DNA of 64,000 nt from Acholoe squamosa. Taxonomy: Eukaryota; Annelida; Polychaeta; Phyllodocida; Polynoidae. The stretch is from NCBI GenBank assembly GCA_949317995.1, contig OX439038.1, positions 58,610,813-58,674,812 of the forward strand, in the 5' to 3' direction. A model generated the notes under the pieces. That model had not been told where the DNA came from, did no database searches, and was given only the letters and a program-made list of their open reading frames with translations. The translations under genes were made by a program, and so were the position numbers. This document shows, piece by piece, positions 19,901-31,410 of the stretch (positions within the stretch are counted from its first letter, which is position 1; every line of letters starts with the position of its first letter).

Positions 19901-22900
19901 TGTGGAGCTCACCATAGTGGACTTCATTCATGCTCACCCCAGTAGTGACAAGGCTTCCTACCTGAGGAATCTTATTGAGTTCAATTGGATTCAGAGACTC
20001 CATACTAATGCACCCAATGGGTTGAATATTGCCGATGCCCCCTTTTGGGGCTGGTTAATTTACCGGGTAATTTAGCATTATATTGGACCACTTACCTTTA
20101 AATACCGTAAACTCCCGCATATAAGACGCGTCCTCTACACCAAACAAAATGCTGGGGAGTCTTATAGCTTTCTCTCAAGTTAGGGGTGCGTCTTATACGA
20201 GGGGTAATTTTTCTATAGAAATGTACTAATCTTACAAATATCAGCATTAAAATGTGCGTCTTATACGCGAAAATGCATGTGCTAAGTTTGGGGTGCGTCT
20301 TCTACGCGCAGCGCGTCTTCTACGCAGGAGTTTACGGTAGTCCAATTTTGTTCTCATACACCCTTGCACAACTCCTGTTCTGGACCTAGCCGCGTTGAAA
20401 ATTTTTTATTAAATCTTTCCGGACCAGGAGAATAAGGGTTGTTTTGAACGATTACTAAATATTGGCCTGGTCAACATTTGGTATAAGGGAATGCTGTTGA
20501 AAAATCCCCCCTTTGAGGCGTAGGACCCTCATTTGAGACTTACATGCTGTCTCACACTTAACATAATTTTAACAAGCTTGTTGTAGTTTTTAGGTGAGGA
20601 GATACATTAAACCTCTAGGTTTTGTGTAACTCACACTAGACCTCTTTGGGTTTGGGACCACTTATTAGGCAATTTTTATTGTCTACCCAGCACTAACAGA
20701 TGCCTGATGATTCCCCATAGGAAGAAACTGCTCCTTTTGGGCCCAGAACCAGTTTCTATGCCCGGTCTCCATGGTAGTCAGTCACCATGGATGCTGTAAC
20801 CACCTCCCCATGGAGATGTGTACACAAATGATGTTGCCTAGCAACAGTATTCCCCATGACATCATGCGCCCTTGGCAAAACCGTCATTCTGAGTGGTCGC
20901 ATCGTGCAAGACAGACACCTACCCCTAGCTCCGTCCTAAAGAAGTATAGGGAGTATCATCTGTTTGTAGAGCCTCAGGGACAGCGTCTTGTCCATATACT
21001 TACGTAGATTTCTCAAATGCTGCAGCCGTCCGTTAGCAGATGATCTCACCTTGACAAAGTGGCTAGCGAATTTAAGGTATCTGTCAACCACTACACCCAG
21101 GTAGTTGAACTCGATAACCCTTTCAAGCTCACATGCACCCAGGTGAACATTATAATCAGTTAGATCAGGGATGTTATGATATGAATATACCCAAAGTACT
21201 TAGGTTTCTCAGCATTCATTGTTAACTTGAACGTCCTGCACCACATACTAATTCTGTCTAGGTCCTCCTGTTGCCTATTCCTTATGTCTATCTGGCTTTT
21301 CCCAGTAGTGACTATAGCGAGGTCATCGGCATACATGAAGAATTCAGAATTGTCTATTATATTTGTGATGCTGTTAATATATACTAGGAAGAGCAGGGGG
21401 CCCAACACTGAGCCTTGTGGCACCCCACAGCCAATATCCAGAGTAACAGAGACCAGCCCATTGGCCATAGTGGTCTGGGTGCGGCCACTAAGGTAGTCCC
21501 TAAAACCACAACAGAGTAGAATGCACACATCCCACTGACATTTGAAGCAGATAAAAAGGTACATGATAAACAAATATGAAATATATACAGTAGATAACAT
21601 AGAGACATAACTGAAGGTGGAGACAGTCCGAAGAGTTGAATTGTCAACATTGTATAACTGTGAGTTCAGTATTTATTTCATATTATAACCTTGACAAAGG
21701 CCTGCAAAAGGCCGAAACATGTCGGTTCCTTTAATTTAAGTCTCAACCTTGACAAAGGCCTGCCAAAGGCCGAAACATGTCGGTTCCTTTAATTTAAGTC
21801 TCAACCTTGACAAAGGCCTGCCAAAGGCCGAAACATGTCGGTTCCTTTAATTTAAGTCTCAAAGTGTTCAAAACTTTTAGATGTTATTAGTGAGCAAAGA
21901 AAGAGTGCAGTTTTGGGTATATTTACCAACCTTTTCAACTATTGATATAAAAATGCTTGAATTTGGTATGTAAATAAGTCACATGACGAAGTGGCCATTA
22001 AGACATGTACCCAGTAATTCAGCCGGGGGTGTGGCAATCGGCTGTTCAAAGTTATTTCTATGGGCCGTCGTTATTCACATGAAATAAATGCATGTACATA
22101 CAGGTAATGATAAGAATATTTAAATGTAAAATGTATGCTCCCCACGTAGAGCTGCCAAAGGCCCATATTGTTAAAAGTGCAATTTGTGCTCACAAAATCA
22201 CTTCTGCGTGGGCTAGGTCTGAATCGTTTTGTTTTCAAAGGCATTTTGGTTGCAGATTAAAGATTTGTTTCATTCATTCAAAGTATTCAGAATGGATGGC
22301 ACTAAATTTATTTAATATGGAAAAGGTAAAATGAATGTTTGACATGCAACAGCCGGTTAAAGTAAGTAAAAAGGGTATCTGATTGAATCTCCAGTCTACC
22401 AAATTCGTATTTAATTTGGAAATTTCAAAAAGCTAGTGGCAATCTTTAAGTAAGCAATGATTGAAACATTCAGATAATTTTATGTTGCCCTATGAACTGA
22501 ACTATTTAGTGTGTGCGGTCAAAACATCTCTCAAGATGCCCATAACGTTCCTATCTGATAAGGTGTGATAATGCAGATAAATATCCCCCCCCTATGCAAA
22601 CATATCTTCTACCAACTCAATATATCAGTCATGCATTGACAGCCTTTAATATCATGTAGCTGAAATATAATGCAGCAATGTAAATTGCTGATAACTCGAA
22701 AAGTGAAAAGCCTGTGAATGGCTCCCATGAGTTGTGCACTCAGCCTGTTGCATCAGCACTCCCTAACCCAGGTTATTCGCACCACCAAGCCACTATTCGC
22801 ATAACTCCTGCCAAAACTGTGCTATTCGCACCAAAAAAATGTCTTATGGCTGCCAACCAACAGAGTCTGTACAATATTGACAATTTCTCAAATTTACAAA

Positions 22901-25900
22901 ACTTTGTAATGGAATACCTTTTCCTGCAAGACCCCTACCTCTCCTCCTTTAATGGCACTACAAATTCATTAAGTAATTCTACCTCCTATATACAAAATTT
23001 CCATCTTTTTTTAAACTTATTCACACCACCAAAATGACTGAAAGTGCAGGGCCCCAGGGTGTCTCCTTATAAGTCGCTTTTCAAGTTACCGTAATCTCCC
23101 GCGTAGAAGACGCGTCCTCTACGCCAAACAAAATGCTGGGGCGTCTTATAGCATTCTCCCAAGAAGGGGGTGCGTCTTATACGAGGGGTAATTTTACATA
23201 GAACAGTACTGGATTGACAAAAATCACCCCTAAGAGGTGCGTCTTATACGCGAAAATGCTTCTCCCAAGAAGGGGGGGCGTCCTATACGCGCACAGCGTC
23301 TTCTACGCGGGAGATTACGGTAATTACTAACTACCAGGTTAACTTTGAGCCAAAGGAATGTGGAACCAAAGTGAAGTTTAAGGTTTTATTAATACAAATG
23401 CCGATGTCCAGGTTGCTTTATATCATAGAGTTCCATGATCGAATGATTTTCAGTTCCCTCACATTTTTTGTGAGACAAAGTTTCTTGTGTACCGGGGTAC
23501 ATCCCATAATACATAGGCATAATGTGCCTTTAAATACGCTGTATGTCTATCCCAACCACATTTCGGACACGGTCATGATTGAGGGGTATTTACAGCACAA
23601 TGCTACCACTCTGAATGACAGTTTGGATTAAAATCTGTGATTGTCATCAGGAACACCGTTGCTAGGCAACATCCACTTATGACATATCTCTAAGGAGAGC
23701 TGTACACAATAACCATGGCGCTGCAAAGCAATCATAAAAACAACCAACAACTATGAGTTTTATGTTTTTGCTTTCTAAGTTGTGTACATCCTCAGCAGTA
23801 GGGTGGAGGGAGGAGAGTTGCCGTGAAATTTATCCAATGAAGTTGCTTGTAAGAATCACCGAATTACTCCCATATTAAACCGCTTCAGTGGCATAGCCTA
23901 GGGCGGGGGGTGGGGGAAGCTAAAAGCTATAATCATTAGATTCAATGTATTAATTAGTGCATTGTGAGCTTAAAAATATCTGGAATGTATGTCTAAAGGA
24001 TCTAAATATCGGAAAGTTTTGGTAATTTATAGTCTAAAATGTGAACAAAAAGAGAAGGTGTGCGCTTATTACAGGATACATGTGCACTCATTACTTCAAA
24101 TGGGATTTTGAGTTTTGAAGATGCATTGAAAAGAATAAGTTTTTTGACATTTGAGACATATTTAGGGGCCAAATATATGTATTTCGGTGGTTTTGAAATG
24201 TCTGTTACCCTCAATTAAGAATTTTACTAAGACAAATGAGATCTCATTGGATCTGGATGAATCACAAGATTGACCCTGGTGGATCTTAAAAAAAAACAAA
24301 AAAAAACAAAAAAAAAAACAAAACAAGTAGCACATGAGCACAGACTTCATTTGTAAACAAATGTGGAAATTATTCCGTAAACATTTGGCGGAGGAAATGT
24401 ATTACAAGGTGCTGGGACCCTGGTCTCCACATTTCTTATCCAAAGGAGACACCATCCTTGTCATCACCTTTCTAAAGGACTGTCTCCTCTTTCCATAGAT
24501 TTCAAGCCTTTTTTTTCCTAAAAATTACATTTCCAACCCAAAAACTACCCCTTTTTCTGCAAAAGCGCAATCTCTGATCAAAACCACCAAATACATTCAT
24601 CAATCAGTTAATATGCAATGTAGTTTTCTTAACATGAATAGAATGGACATTAGGTGTAGAAATGGTGTTAACCATTACTCACTCTGGTGTCTGGTGTATA
24701 GACACTGACATTCATAGATTGATATGTAATGTAGTTTTTGCACCATGACTAGGACTTTAGGTATAAAAATGAGTTCAAGGATGTAGAGCAAGCTCTAAAC
24801 CTTGTCTTTGCATCCAAATGTCAAATGTGATTGGAGCATTTCCATCCATCAATTAAAATGCAATCTCAAAGATAGTGACAGCATAATAACTTAGTACTGA
24901 CACATATTTACTAATTGCTGACAAATATAGCAGCTGGCTGAGGCTGGTATTACTAGCTGCTGGCCAAGGCTGGTATTACTAGCTGCTTGCCGAGGCTGGT
25001 GTATTACTAGCTGCTTGCCAAGGCTGGTGTATTACTAGCTGCTTGCCAAGGATGGTGTATTACTAGCTGCTGGCCGAGGCTGGTGTATTACTATCTGCTG
25101 GCCGAGGCTGGTGTATTACTAGCTGCTTGCCAAGGCTGGTGTATTACTAGCTGCTTGCCAAGGCTGGTGTATTACTAGCTGCTTGCCGAGGCTGGTGTAT
25201 TACTAGCTGCTTGCCGAGGCTGGTGTATTACTAGCTGCTAGCCGAGGCTGGTGTATTACTAGCTGCTAGCCGAGGCTGGTGTATTACTAGCTGCTGGCTG
25301 ATGCTGGTATTACTAGCTGCTGGCCAAGGCTGGTATTACTAACTGCTGGCCGAGGCTGGCATTAATAGCTGCTGGCCGAGGCTGGTATTACTAGCTGCTG
25401 GCCGAGGCTGGTACACATGTATTACTATAGCTCACATAGCCATTATCAGCTGGGGGCCGCCATTAGACCCCGACGGCACTATGACTAACACCTTCAGCCC
25501 CCGACTCCGCAGTATATGCCAGGGATGCCTCCCATTGGTCAATAATACAATAGCCATGTGCCATATAGCTGCTAGCCGAGGCTGGTATTACTATAGGTGC
25601 TGGCTGAGGCTGTAATATTACAGTGAAACTTGGTTACAACAAACACCCTATTTCAGGCCAAAAAGTTTGTTGTAACCAAAATTCGTTGTATCCAAGTTGA
25701 GAAAAGTAGGGAGATTCATATAGTCATACCTATATTAATGAATGACGAACAAACAAGAAGGTATTACAAATGTATTAAGCTATGTTATTAACAATATCCC
25801 ATTACATCTACACTGGGTAGATGTAATAGAATTTTCTGATACCAAATTTAAGCATACATGTTTATTGAATTGTGACGTTTTAGATGGGGTTCCACTGATT

Positions 25901-28900
25901 TTTTTTTATGGTAAACAATTGTTTAATTTCGGAAATGTAACAACCAAACTGAAAAAAAAAACATGGGCATTTACCTCCAGCTCTGTATTTGCAATAAAAA
26001 GAAAATTAAAATATGAGAAAACGTTCTCCAACAATTCTGAGGTCGGCTATGTTTTGCCACGAAACAATATTTTGGTGTTTGTCTAACACCTCCCTCCTTT
26101 AGATCTCCCCCACCCAACAGATGCTCTCATGGCAAGGAGGGACCTCCTAACGCCTACCAGGGCTTCCCTTAGACCCCTCCCTGCCCCCAACAACAGTCCA
26201 CAAGACCAGGGAAACGGGTAGGGGCGTCCTAACACCTACCAGGGCTTCCCTTTGATCTGCCCCCCCCCCCCCCCACCCAGCCAACAACCATCCACAGGGA
26301 CAAGGGAAACGGGTACGGGCGTTCTGACATCTTACACACCTTAAAAGCTGCCCGCAAGACCAGGGGGAGAGGTGAGCAAAACGTTTTAACACCTCCCAGG
26401 CATGATTTCACTCAGATCTCATCCACTAAAATTTACTTTGTTCTAAACAAGTTTGGGTGCTAGCCGCTGGCTGAGGCTGGTATTACTAGCTGCTGGCTGA
26501 GGCTGGTATTACTAGCTGCTGGCTGAGGCTGGTATTACTAGCTGCTGGCTGAGGCTGGTATTACTAGCTGCTGGCTGAGGCTGGTATTACTAGCCGCTGG
26601 CTGAGGTTGGTATTACTAGCTCCTGCCCGAGGCTGGTATTACTAGCTGCTGATCGAGGCTGGTATTAATAGCCCCTGGCTGAGGCTGGTATTACTAGCTG
26701 CTGGCCGAGGATGATATTACTAGCTGCTGGCCGAGGATGATATTACTAGCCACTGCATCCCAATGTACAGCAATGGGGACTCAGCTTGAAGAGGAACCTG
26801 CTAGGAGAGTGCAGACTGTCCAAACTAATAAGTGATCTGGCATAGACTAATATTAGTGATTTCTTCATAAACACTGGTTAATGCCATGCATGGTTCATTG
26901 TATCTCATCTAAGATCCAAAGCAGATCCAAACCCATGAGAAAATACATACACATCTAAAGTTATTGATGAGTTTTAGACTGAAAATATAGGGAACTATAT
27001 TTTGCAGCAGGTTACTAGCCTAATAACTCAGCCAAATCACTGTGTAGGAAGAGGACTGACACATTTGCATGAATGGAGACTATTCTGCCCTGTGGATTCC
27101 CTCTCCCAGATTTCCAAACTCCCTGCTGCCTGCAGTGGCCATATTGACAGGGGGTAGAAGCAACTGGAGGAACAGCCAGTTATGCCAATTGTGTAACTTT
27201 GGCACATACCACTGAAAAATTTCCTCTTCAAAGAGAACACAACTCAATGTTCCTAAGGAGATTCTTCTGGGCTATGGATAACATTATCACATACATGTAC
27301 TATCTACCCAGAATCACATACATGTACTATCTACCCAGATTAATCTCCTTAATAACTGAGAAAATTGAAGAAAAAATGAGTTTACGGGTATGTATATTAC
27401 TTGAGCTGCGACTTACAGGTGAGGTATTAAGATTACTTTGGTGATCAATTCTTGTTTGAAAAAACAAATATCTATTCTTACTTTGCTGGAGGAATCAAAT
27501 CATCAACGTAGTCCTTCCACAGTTGATGGAGAGGGATGAACATAGAATACCTGCAATGAGAAATCATGTACCATTAAATCATCAGGAAATCGCCAAGTTC
27601 TCAAGTAAAATCTCTATTTAAAGCACGACCATAATATGACTGCATAAAATGCATTTCCGCTTGCATTTCATTTCGTATAGTTTTTTTTACTGTGGATACG
27701 GGGTGGAGGGCATTTTTTATTTCCTTGCATTTTCAAGTAGATTTTACAACTCACCACAAAAAACAATTTAAGAACGATGCATGCGATATCTGCGCATGGA
27801 TATAAGGAACAGAATACCTCTTAAATTTTGATTATACCAATCAACAGCTGAGATATGGACAGTTTTGTGAAATATATAGCACATGTCCCATGAGGCCATT
27901 TTTGGACTTTTATCTTACAGAAAGAGAAAGGAGGGAGAGGTGTCCGCAAAGCTAAAAATCAATTTTATGTAGCCTAACGTTTACAAGTTGTTTTTTTCAG
28001 TGATTTTTGCCATTTCTAAATCGACTGTGCACACCCATTTAGCTTTAAAAAGTGTTATACAAATCATTTATATATCTAACTTAAACTATGGAAAAGTTTG
28101 TCACACCTTTTGTATACACCAGGTTACGTGATAATCAAGGCGACTTTATTTTGTTCTAAATACAATGTTAAAATCAGGGATGCCACTCACTGCTTCTCAA
28201 AAATTCGGAAATCCTCCTAATTTTCTCAATTTACAATAGGAAATACCTATAAGAAAGGAAATAAAAAATTCGGAATTCCTAGAAAGTTAGGAAAAGTGGC
28301 ATCTCTGTAAAATCCTGAGCCATAAAGGCCGGTCAGAATAGTGATAGGAAATCTACGACTCCATTGCGATTTTCCCGACTGCGACGCAATTTTCACGTTT
28401 TCTAAACCTCGTCTGTGCTAATCAAACTTCTATGATTTTAAAATCATGAGATTGGCTAATTTTTAGGGTGAATGGACTTACCGTATGCCAACCTACGCAA
28501 TTTTATTGTGGCCAGAAATAAAGCTGTGTCAAGGCTTTCATGTTTCTACGACCATTCTGCATGTGACCTTATTTTTAAGAACAGAACTGATATGATTAAA
28601 ACATGACTAATGTGTCAGGCAAACTGGTCTGTATAAGATGAATCCAGTGACAGGACACATTGACCAGTGTCCATTTATAGGCATCTCGTAAAGTATGTGT
28701 GAATAAGTTTTAGAATGGTATGAACTCTGTTCTCATGTGTGGATTTCAAAACTCAAAAAGCTATTAGGGTCCAATAAGCCTTATATCTATCTTTAGAAAA
28801 TGAGTACCAGTAGGCCTGTAAACTAACCTTTGTTGTGAAGGGTCAATATCAAAGACTTTGAGTCGCTTTTTTTCTGCACATGAAAGAACTTTCTTCTTGC

Positions 28901-29122
28901 CTTGCCTTCTGTCAAACTTACGCTTCTCTGTTTTAGCTACATTATCTAGGAAATATTGCTTGTATTGCAAGTCGTCTCCAAGTGTTTCTGTCACACGGCT
29001 TTCTGGACCGTGACGTTTAAGGAAGGCAGTGACAAACTTTGATGGTGCTGCCTTCTCCACTGTTGTTGATGTAACGTCAGTGTTGTGCACTTCTGCTTCT
29101 ACAGGAACGTCTTTGTAGATTG
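16953..29122 (-). CDS. POP4: RNase P/MRP protein subunit p29 (POP4/RPP29), first exon not found
   Basis: Four coding exons join in frame: 28828-29122, 27482-27550, 17830-18005 and 16953-17089 (stop TAA at 16953-16955). All introns are GT-AG and the splice phases agree. They give 224 residues, close to the 220 of human POP4, so the missing 5' exon supplies only the start and a few residues. Diagnostic segments are RLKVFDIDPSQQR, a YSMFIPLHQLWKDY segment, the Sm-like barrel (RADYHGSIITVTRSRCP, then GIVVQETRNVFRIITKEDR) and the C-terminal YGNQFRIRSSDR with KKFKVKATVDL. In RNase P this subunit supports tRNA 5' leader removal; in RNase MRP it supports rRNA processing. The 9.5-kb intron between 18005 and 27482 is packed with retroelements and minisatellites. 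No AATAAA is seen between its stop and DHFR. Confidence 0.95.
18445..18777. mobile_element. MITE with CAGGGGTGTGAAATC ends
   Basis: The ends CAGGGGTGTGAAATC and GATTTCACACCCCTG are perfect inverted repeats, 333 bp apart. They are flanked on both sides by TTAGT (18440-18444 and 18778-18782). It lies in the LINE 3' UTR, so it is probably a later insertion. The end sequence is hAT-like. Confidence 0.75.
20103..20339. mobile_element. MITE, ACCGTAAACTCCCGC ends
   Basis: 237-bp element nested in the PLE 3' UTR. The outer repeats are TACCGTAAACTCCCGC and, inverted, GCAGGAGTTTACGGTA. Inner repeats of the type GCGTCTTATACGCG recur several times. Relatives are at 23087-23322, 36206-37026 and 61081-61240. 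Confidence 0.8.
20699..20903 (+). ncRNA. Candidate hammerhead ribozyme in the PLE 3' UTR
   Basis: The core CTGATGA (20704-20710) is followed by stem II TTCC/GGAA (20711-20723, 5-nt loop) and GAAAC (20724-20728). The cleavage triplet GTC is at 20896-20898. Stem I is GATGC (20699-20703) with GCATC (20899-20903). Stem III is ACTGCTC (20727-20733) with GAGTGGT (20891-20897), seven pairs including two G-U. All core bases fit the consensus. The unusual point is about 157 nt closed by stem III. A competing 8-bp hairpin (20723-20730 with 20750-20757) would mask GAAA. Hammerheads are known in Penelope-like elements. Activity is inferred, not shown. Confidence 0.45.
21687..21860 (+). repeat. 58-bp tandem repeat, three copies
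   Basis: Copies begin at 21687, 21745 and 21803 and are almost identical. Each holds GACAAAGGCC, a short loop, GGCCGAAAC and GTCGG, a layout like a degenerate hammerhead. It abuts the 5'-truncated end of the LINE fragment. Confidence 0.9.
21861..23086. other. POP4 intron, no feature seen
   Basis: AT-rich intronic sequence. The reading frames here are short and show no family resemblance I recognise. Confidence 0.5.
23087..23322. mobile_element. MITE, ACCGTAATCTCCCGC ends
   Basis: 236 bp with inverted ends TACCGTAATCTCCCGCGTAG and CTACGCGGGAGATTACGGTA. The interior carries several copies of GCGTCTTATACG. Same family as 20103-20339. Confidence 0.85.
24931..25412 (+). repeat. 26/28-bp minisatellite, about 17 copies
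   Basis: Units of the form GGCTGGTATTACTAGCTGCT plus a variable GGCCGA or TGCCAA. The longer 28-bp form has GTGTATT instead of GTATT. Two broken units recur at 25565-25612. It lies inside the long POP4 intron. Confidence 0.93.
25619..25702. repeat. Short foldback, ACTTGGTTACAACAAAC
   Basis: The left arm at 25626-25643 pairs with the right arm near 25666-25683 (GTTTGTTGTAACC), followed by a second related GTTGTATCCAAG. It resembles the end of a small foldback transposon. Confidence 0.5.
26147..26335 (+). repeat. Direct repeat of about 81-84 bp, two and a half copies
   Basis: CCTACCAGGGCTTCCCTT recurs at about 26153 and 26236, each with a downstream GGGAAACGGGTA. A run of 16 C separates the halves of the second copy. 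The frames here are repeat-derived. Confidence 0.7.
26457..26752 (+). repeat. 26-bp minisatellite, about 11 copies
   Basis: The unit is GGCTGAGGCTGGTATTACTA plus GCTGCT. It is the same family as 24931-25412 but in the shorter 26-bp form. About 1 kb of unrelated intron separates the two blocks. Confidence 0.93.
27551..28827 (-). other. POP4 intron between the first two visible exons
   Basis: Bounded by a GT donor at 28826-28827 and an AG acceptor at 27551-27552 on the minus strand. No repeat family or RNA gene recognised inside. Confidence 0.8.
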
Positions 29123-29794
29123 CTGGAAATCATAAGTAAAGAATGCCATAAATGTACAAAGAATCCCTATGCCCTGTGCCTGTGTTGCAAACATCATTTT
29201 TCTTTAAGAACGGTCTCCAGTGTGAACCTGGCGGATATATGGGGTGGCGGACTATTGGCTGGCGGATTAAAGAGATCTCACTGTACTCAGGTATGGCCAG
29301 TGTGTACATAGATTGACCAATGCCCTCTGCAATTGTCATGGATGAATGAACACCCCTCAAAATGCAGTGTTCCCTTCACCTTATTACCAACAAAAGAGAT
29401 GGAAATACACTGCATGAAAGTAATTGAGGGCTGGACACAAAATAAAAGACTGAGCCCAAGGACAAGGTGTACCTGCCAGGCACTTACATAGTAACAGTGA
29501 GTGGGTACCGTACATTATTCCATTGCTGAGTGCAAGGCTTTTGTAAATGTGTCACCTATTCTTACAATATACCGGTAATTGCTCTCCAGCTCTGTCATCT
29601 GAACAAAGTATCAGAGCTGGATACAGGTACTCAGGCTAGATAAAACTTACGAAGTTAAAATTGAAAGAAACATACGGTATACCGGTAGTCTTATAGAACA
29701 GGAACATACATAGACTCATAGTCCAAATCTAGAGTAGAGACTAGACATCAGCAAAGCTGTAATGACAATGTCAAAGTTGGGGGTGTGGATGGGG

Positions 29795-29945
29795 GGTCCC
29801 CCATGTCACATGTCGATTTTAAAAAATGGCCATGTCCCCATGTCGATTTTTAAAAATGTTCATGTCACCATGGTGATTTTAAGAAATTGTTCATGTCCCA
29901 AGTTACTAAACCTAAAGTAGCACGTCGCCATGTCGATTTTACTGG
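29795..29945 (+). repeat. CATGTCGATTTT direct repeats
   Basis: Four diverged copies of a motif of about 35-65 bp built on CATGTCxCCATGTCGATTTT. The inverse form recurs at 37500-37670 and 37885-38000, and once at 39040-39100, so it is a dispersed family. Confidence 0.7.
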
Positions 29946-30895
29946 TCCATACCCATGATAATGTTAGTTAATAGTTCCAACTGATTAATCTAGCAAAGTT
30001 TGTAAACCTTGTCATGTTAAAATTCATGTCTGGCAACCTCAACTGACTGTAGCCAAGAACTGGTGCTAACTAATAGACAGGCACTAAATATGCAAATCAT
30101 TTGTATATATACTAGTACATGTGATATATTGGACCAAGTATGTCATGTTAACAGCCATTAACTTGCTATACCATGTAGTTGTGCTGCATTTAAAGCAGGC
30201 AAGAGTCTGGTGCTCATCTAGGAAGATCTAAATAACCAGTAGTATTTACTTGTATTTACCCCCTAGGTTACTTGGGGGATATTGTTAGAAATAGATAACT
30301 GTAACCATAGTTTGTGGAATGTCGTATGGTATCCTACTCCTATATCTAGTCCTGACTACATGCTTGGTACTAAGCTAAACTTGGTGCTCATGTATGGCCA
30401 TTGTGAACCGGTTCATTAAGGATATATTGTCATGTCATGTTAGTCTGTATTCAAATCAAGTCTTAAGATAGCCTGGTGCTACCTTAGCTTGTATAGAAAC
30501 ATGGTTTCTGTAGTTATGTGTGACTAGTTTTTAGTTACTATTCAGTTCATTATTATGGAGTTTTGTATCTCAACTATGTATCTCATGTACCTCATTGAGG
30601 TTTAGAGAATAAAATCGTTGTCATTGTCATTGATTGTAACCCAGTCACTTTAGTTGGATCGGCGCCCAACTCACATACTTGTTGTGAGTTGGGCGTACTG
30701 GGGCCTGAGTTTTTGAGATTGGATGCGCCTCAACATTCGGCACACTATCCTGCTTCTATTTCTGCTTCAATCTAGCCATAACTTTACATTTCTGGATAAT
30801 TTGAACCCTTAAGTTGCACCACAGTCAATTTCATTAAGTTGGGATATGTTTTACCTGCCGAAAATGAGATTTTAAAAATCCTGGCATTATTTTCT

Positions 30896-31055
30896 CAGGG
30901 CTTTTGACAGGGCTGCGCAGTGCGCAATACACGCATTTAATGCTTAAATGTCGCATTTAAATGGCTAGAATGGCCATTCATTTACAGAATGGCACATTGT
31001 ATTTGCTAAAAAGTGTGCAATTGGCGCATTGCAAAAAATCCTGTCAAAAGCCCTG
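30896..31055. mobile_element. MITE, CAGGGCTTTTGACAGG ends, copy 1
   Basis: 160 bp with ends CAGGGCTTTTGACAGG and CCTGTCAAAAGCCCTG; TTTTCT is duplicated on both sides (30890-30895 and 31056-31061). The interior is rich in GCGCAAT and ATTTAAATG motifs. A second copy is at 48190-48605. Confidence 0.88.
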
Positions 31056-31156
31056 TTTTCTTTAGAAATAACATGGCGGCCATGTTGGATTTTGAGAACT
31101 TGCATCTCATGTAGCATATAGTCGGACCTCCAATATCCCATAATGCCTTGCATTCA

Positions 31157-31410
31157 GTTTCCGGTCTGCCTAGTGTGCAGACCTCACGCTAGAGGTCACC
31201 TGTAGCACACAGGTTACGTCTTTCGAGGAGAAGCGCTAACGTGGCGCCAATTTCGCTTGTAAAATATGAGCAGTAAACTTTCGCATATTCACCGGTACCA
31301 GGGACACACTTCCGATCATACCGTTTCTCCCCGAAAGGGTTAGCGGCACACAGAGAGGGAGGTCAGGGACACCTAGTGTTTGAAAATTAAACTATGCCAG
31401 ACCGGAAACT
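31157..31410. mobile_element. MITE-like insertion, TTTCCGGTCTG ends
   Basis: AGTTTCCGGTCTGC on the left pairs with GCCAGACCGGAAACT on the right. The region is absent from the sister element at 32661-33213, which supports an insertion. It contains smaller palindromes. Confidence 0.6.

Larger units (their letters stand above)
19173..20941 (+). mobile_element. Penelope-like retroelement, 5'-truncated
   Basis: Inserted into the LINE with a 12-bp target duplication AAGTATAGGGAG (19161-19172 and 20942-20953). It starts with a T-rich run of over 20 T. The end of the reverse transcriptase follows (GQFLRIRRICLRDRDF near 19211). After a frameshift near 19385 comes a complete GIY-YIG endonuclease frame to 20075: a Cys-rich segment (CRTKGCGCC), IYSLGCKRCGKKYVG as the GIY-YIG core, RIRTHF with the catalytic Arg, a conserved Glu in LIEFNWIQRL, and NAPNGLN. 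This domain layout is diagnostic of Penelope-like elements. The 3' UTR holds a nested MITE and a hammerhead-like fold. Confidence 0.88.
18248..21520 (-). mobile_element. LINE (non-LTR retrotransposon) fragment, split by a PLE
   Basis: On the minus strand the right part (20954-21520) encodes reverse transcriptase with FRDYLSGRTQ, GVPQGSVLGPLLFLVYIN and the catalytic MYADD, then after one frameshift near 21185 the NYLGVVVDRYLKF region. The frame resumes at 19172 with LDYGDLVVDGAP and stops near 18993. The 3' UTR ends in a poly-CAA-like tail at about 18250. It is 5'-truncated near 21520. The 1.77-kb gap between the parts is the Penelope-like element at 19173-20941. The copy is dead (frameshift, truncation, insertion). 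Confidence 0.85.

Noticed and set aside
20771..21007. Plus-strand frame of 78 codons at the PLE 3' end
   Set aside because: Crosses the PLE-LINE junction and the target duplication, so it cannot be one gene.
29120..29360. Overlapping frames next to POP4 exon 28828-29122
   Set aside because: Intronic, with an inverted repeat-like TTAATCCGCCAGCC stretch; no coding features.
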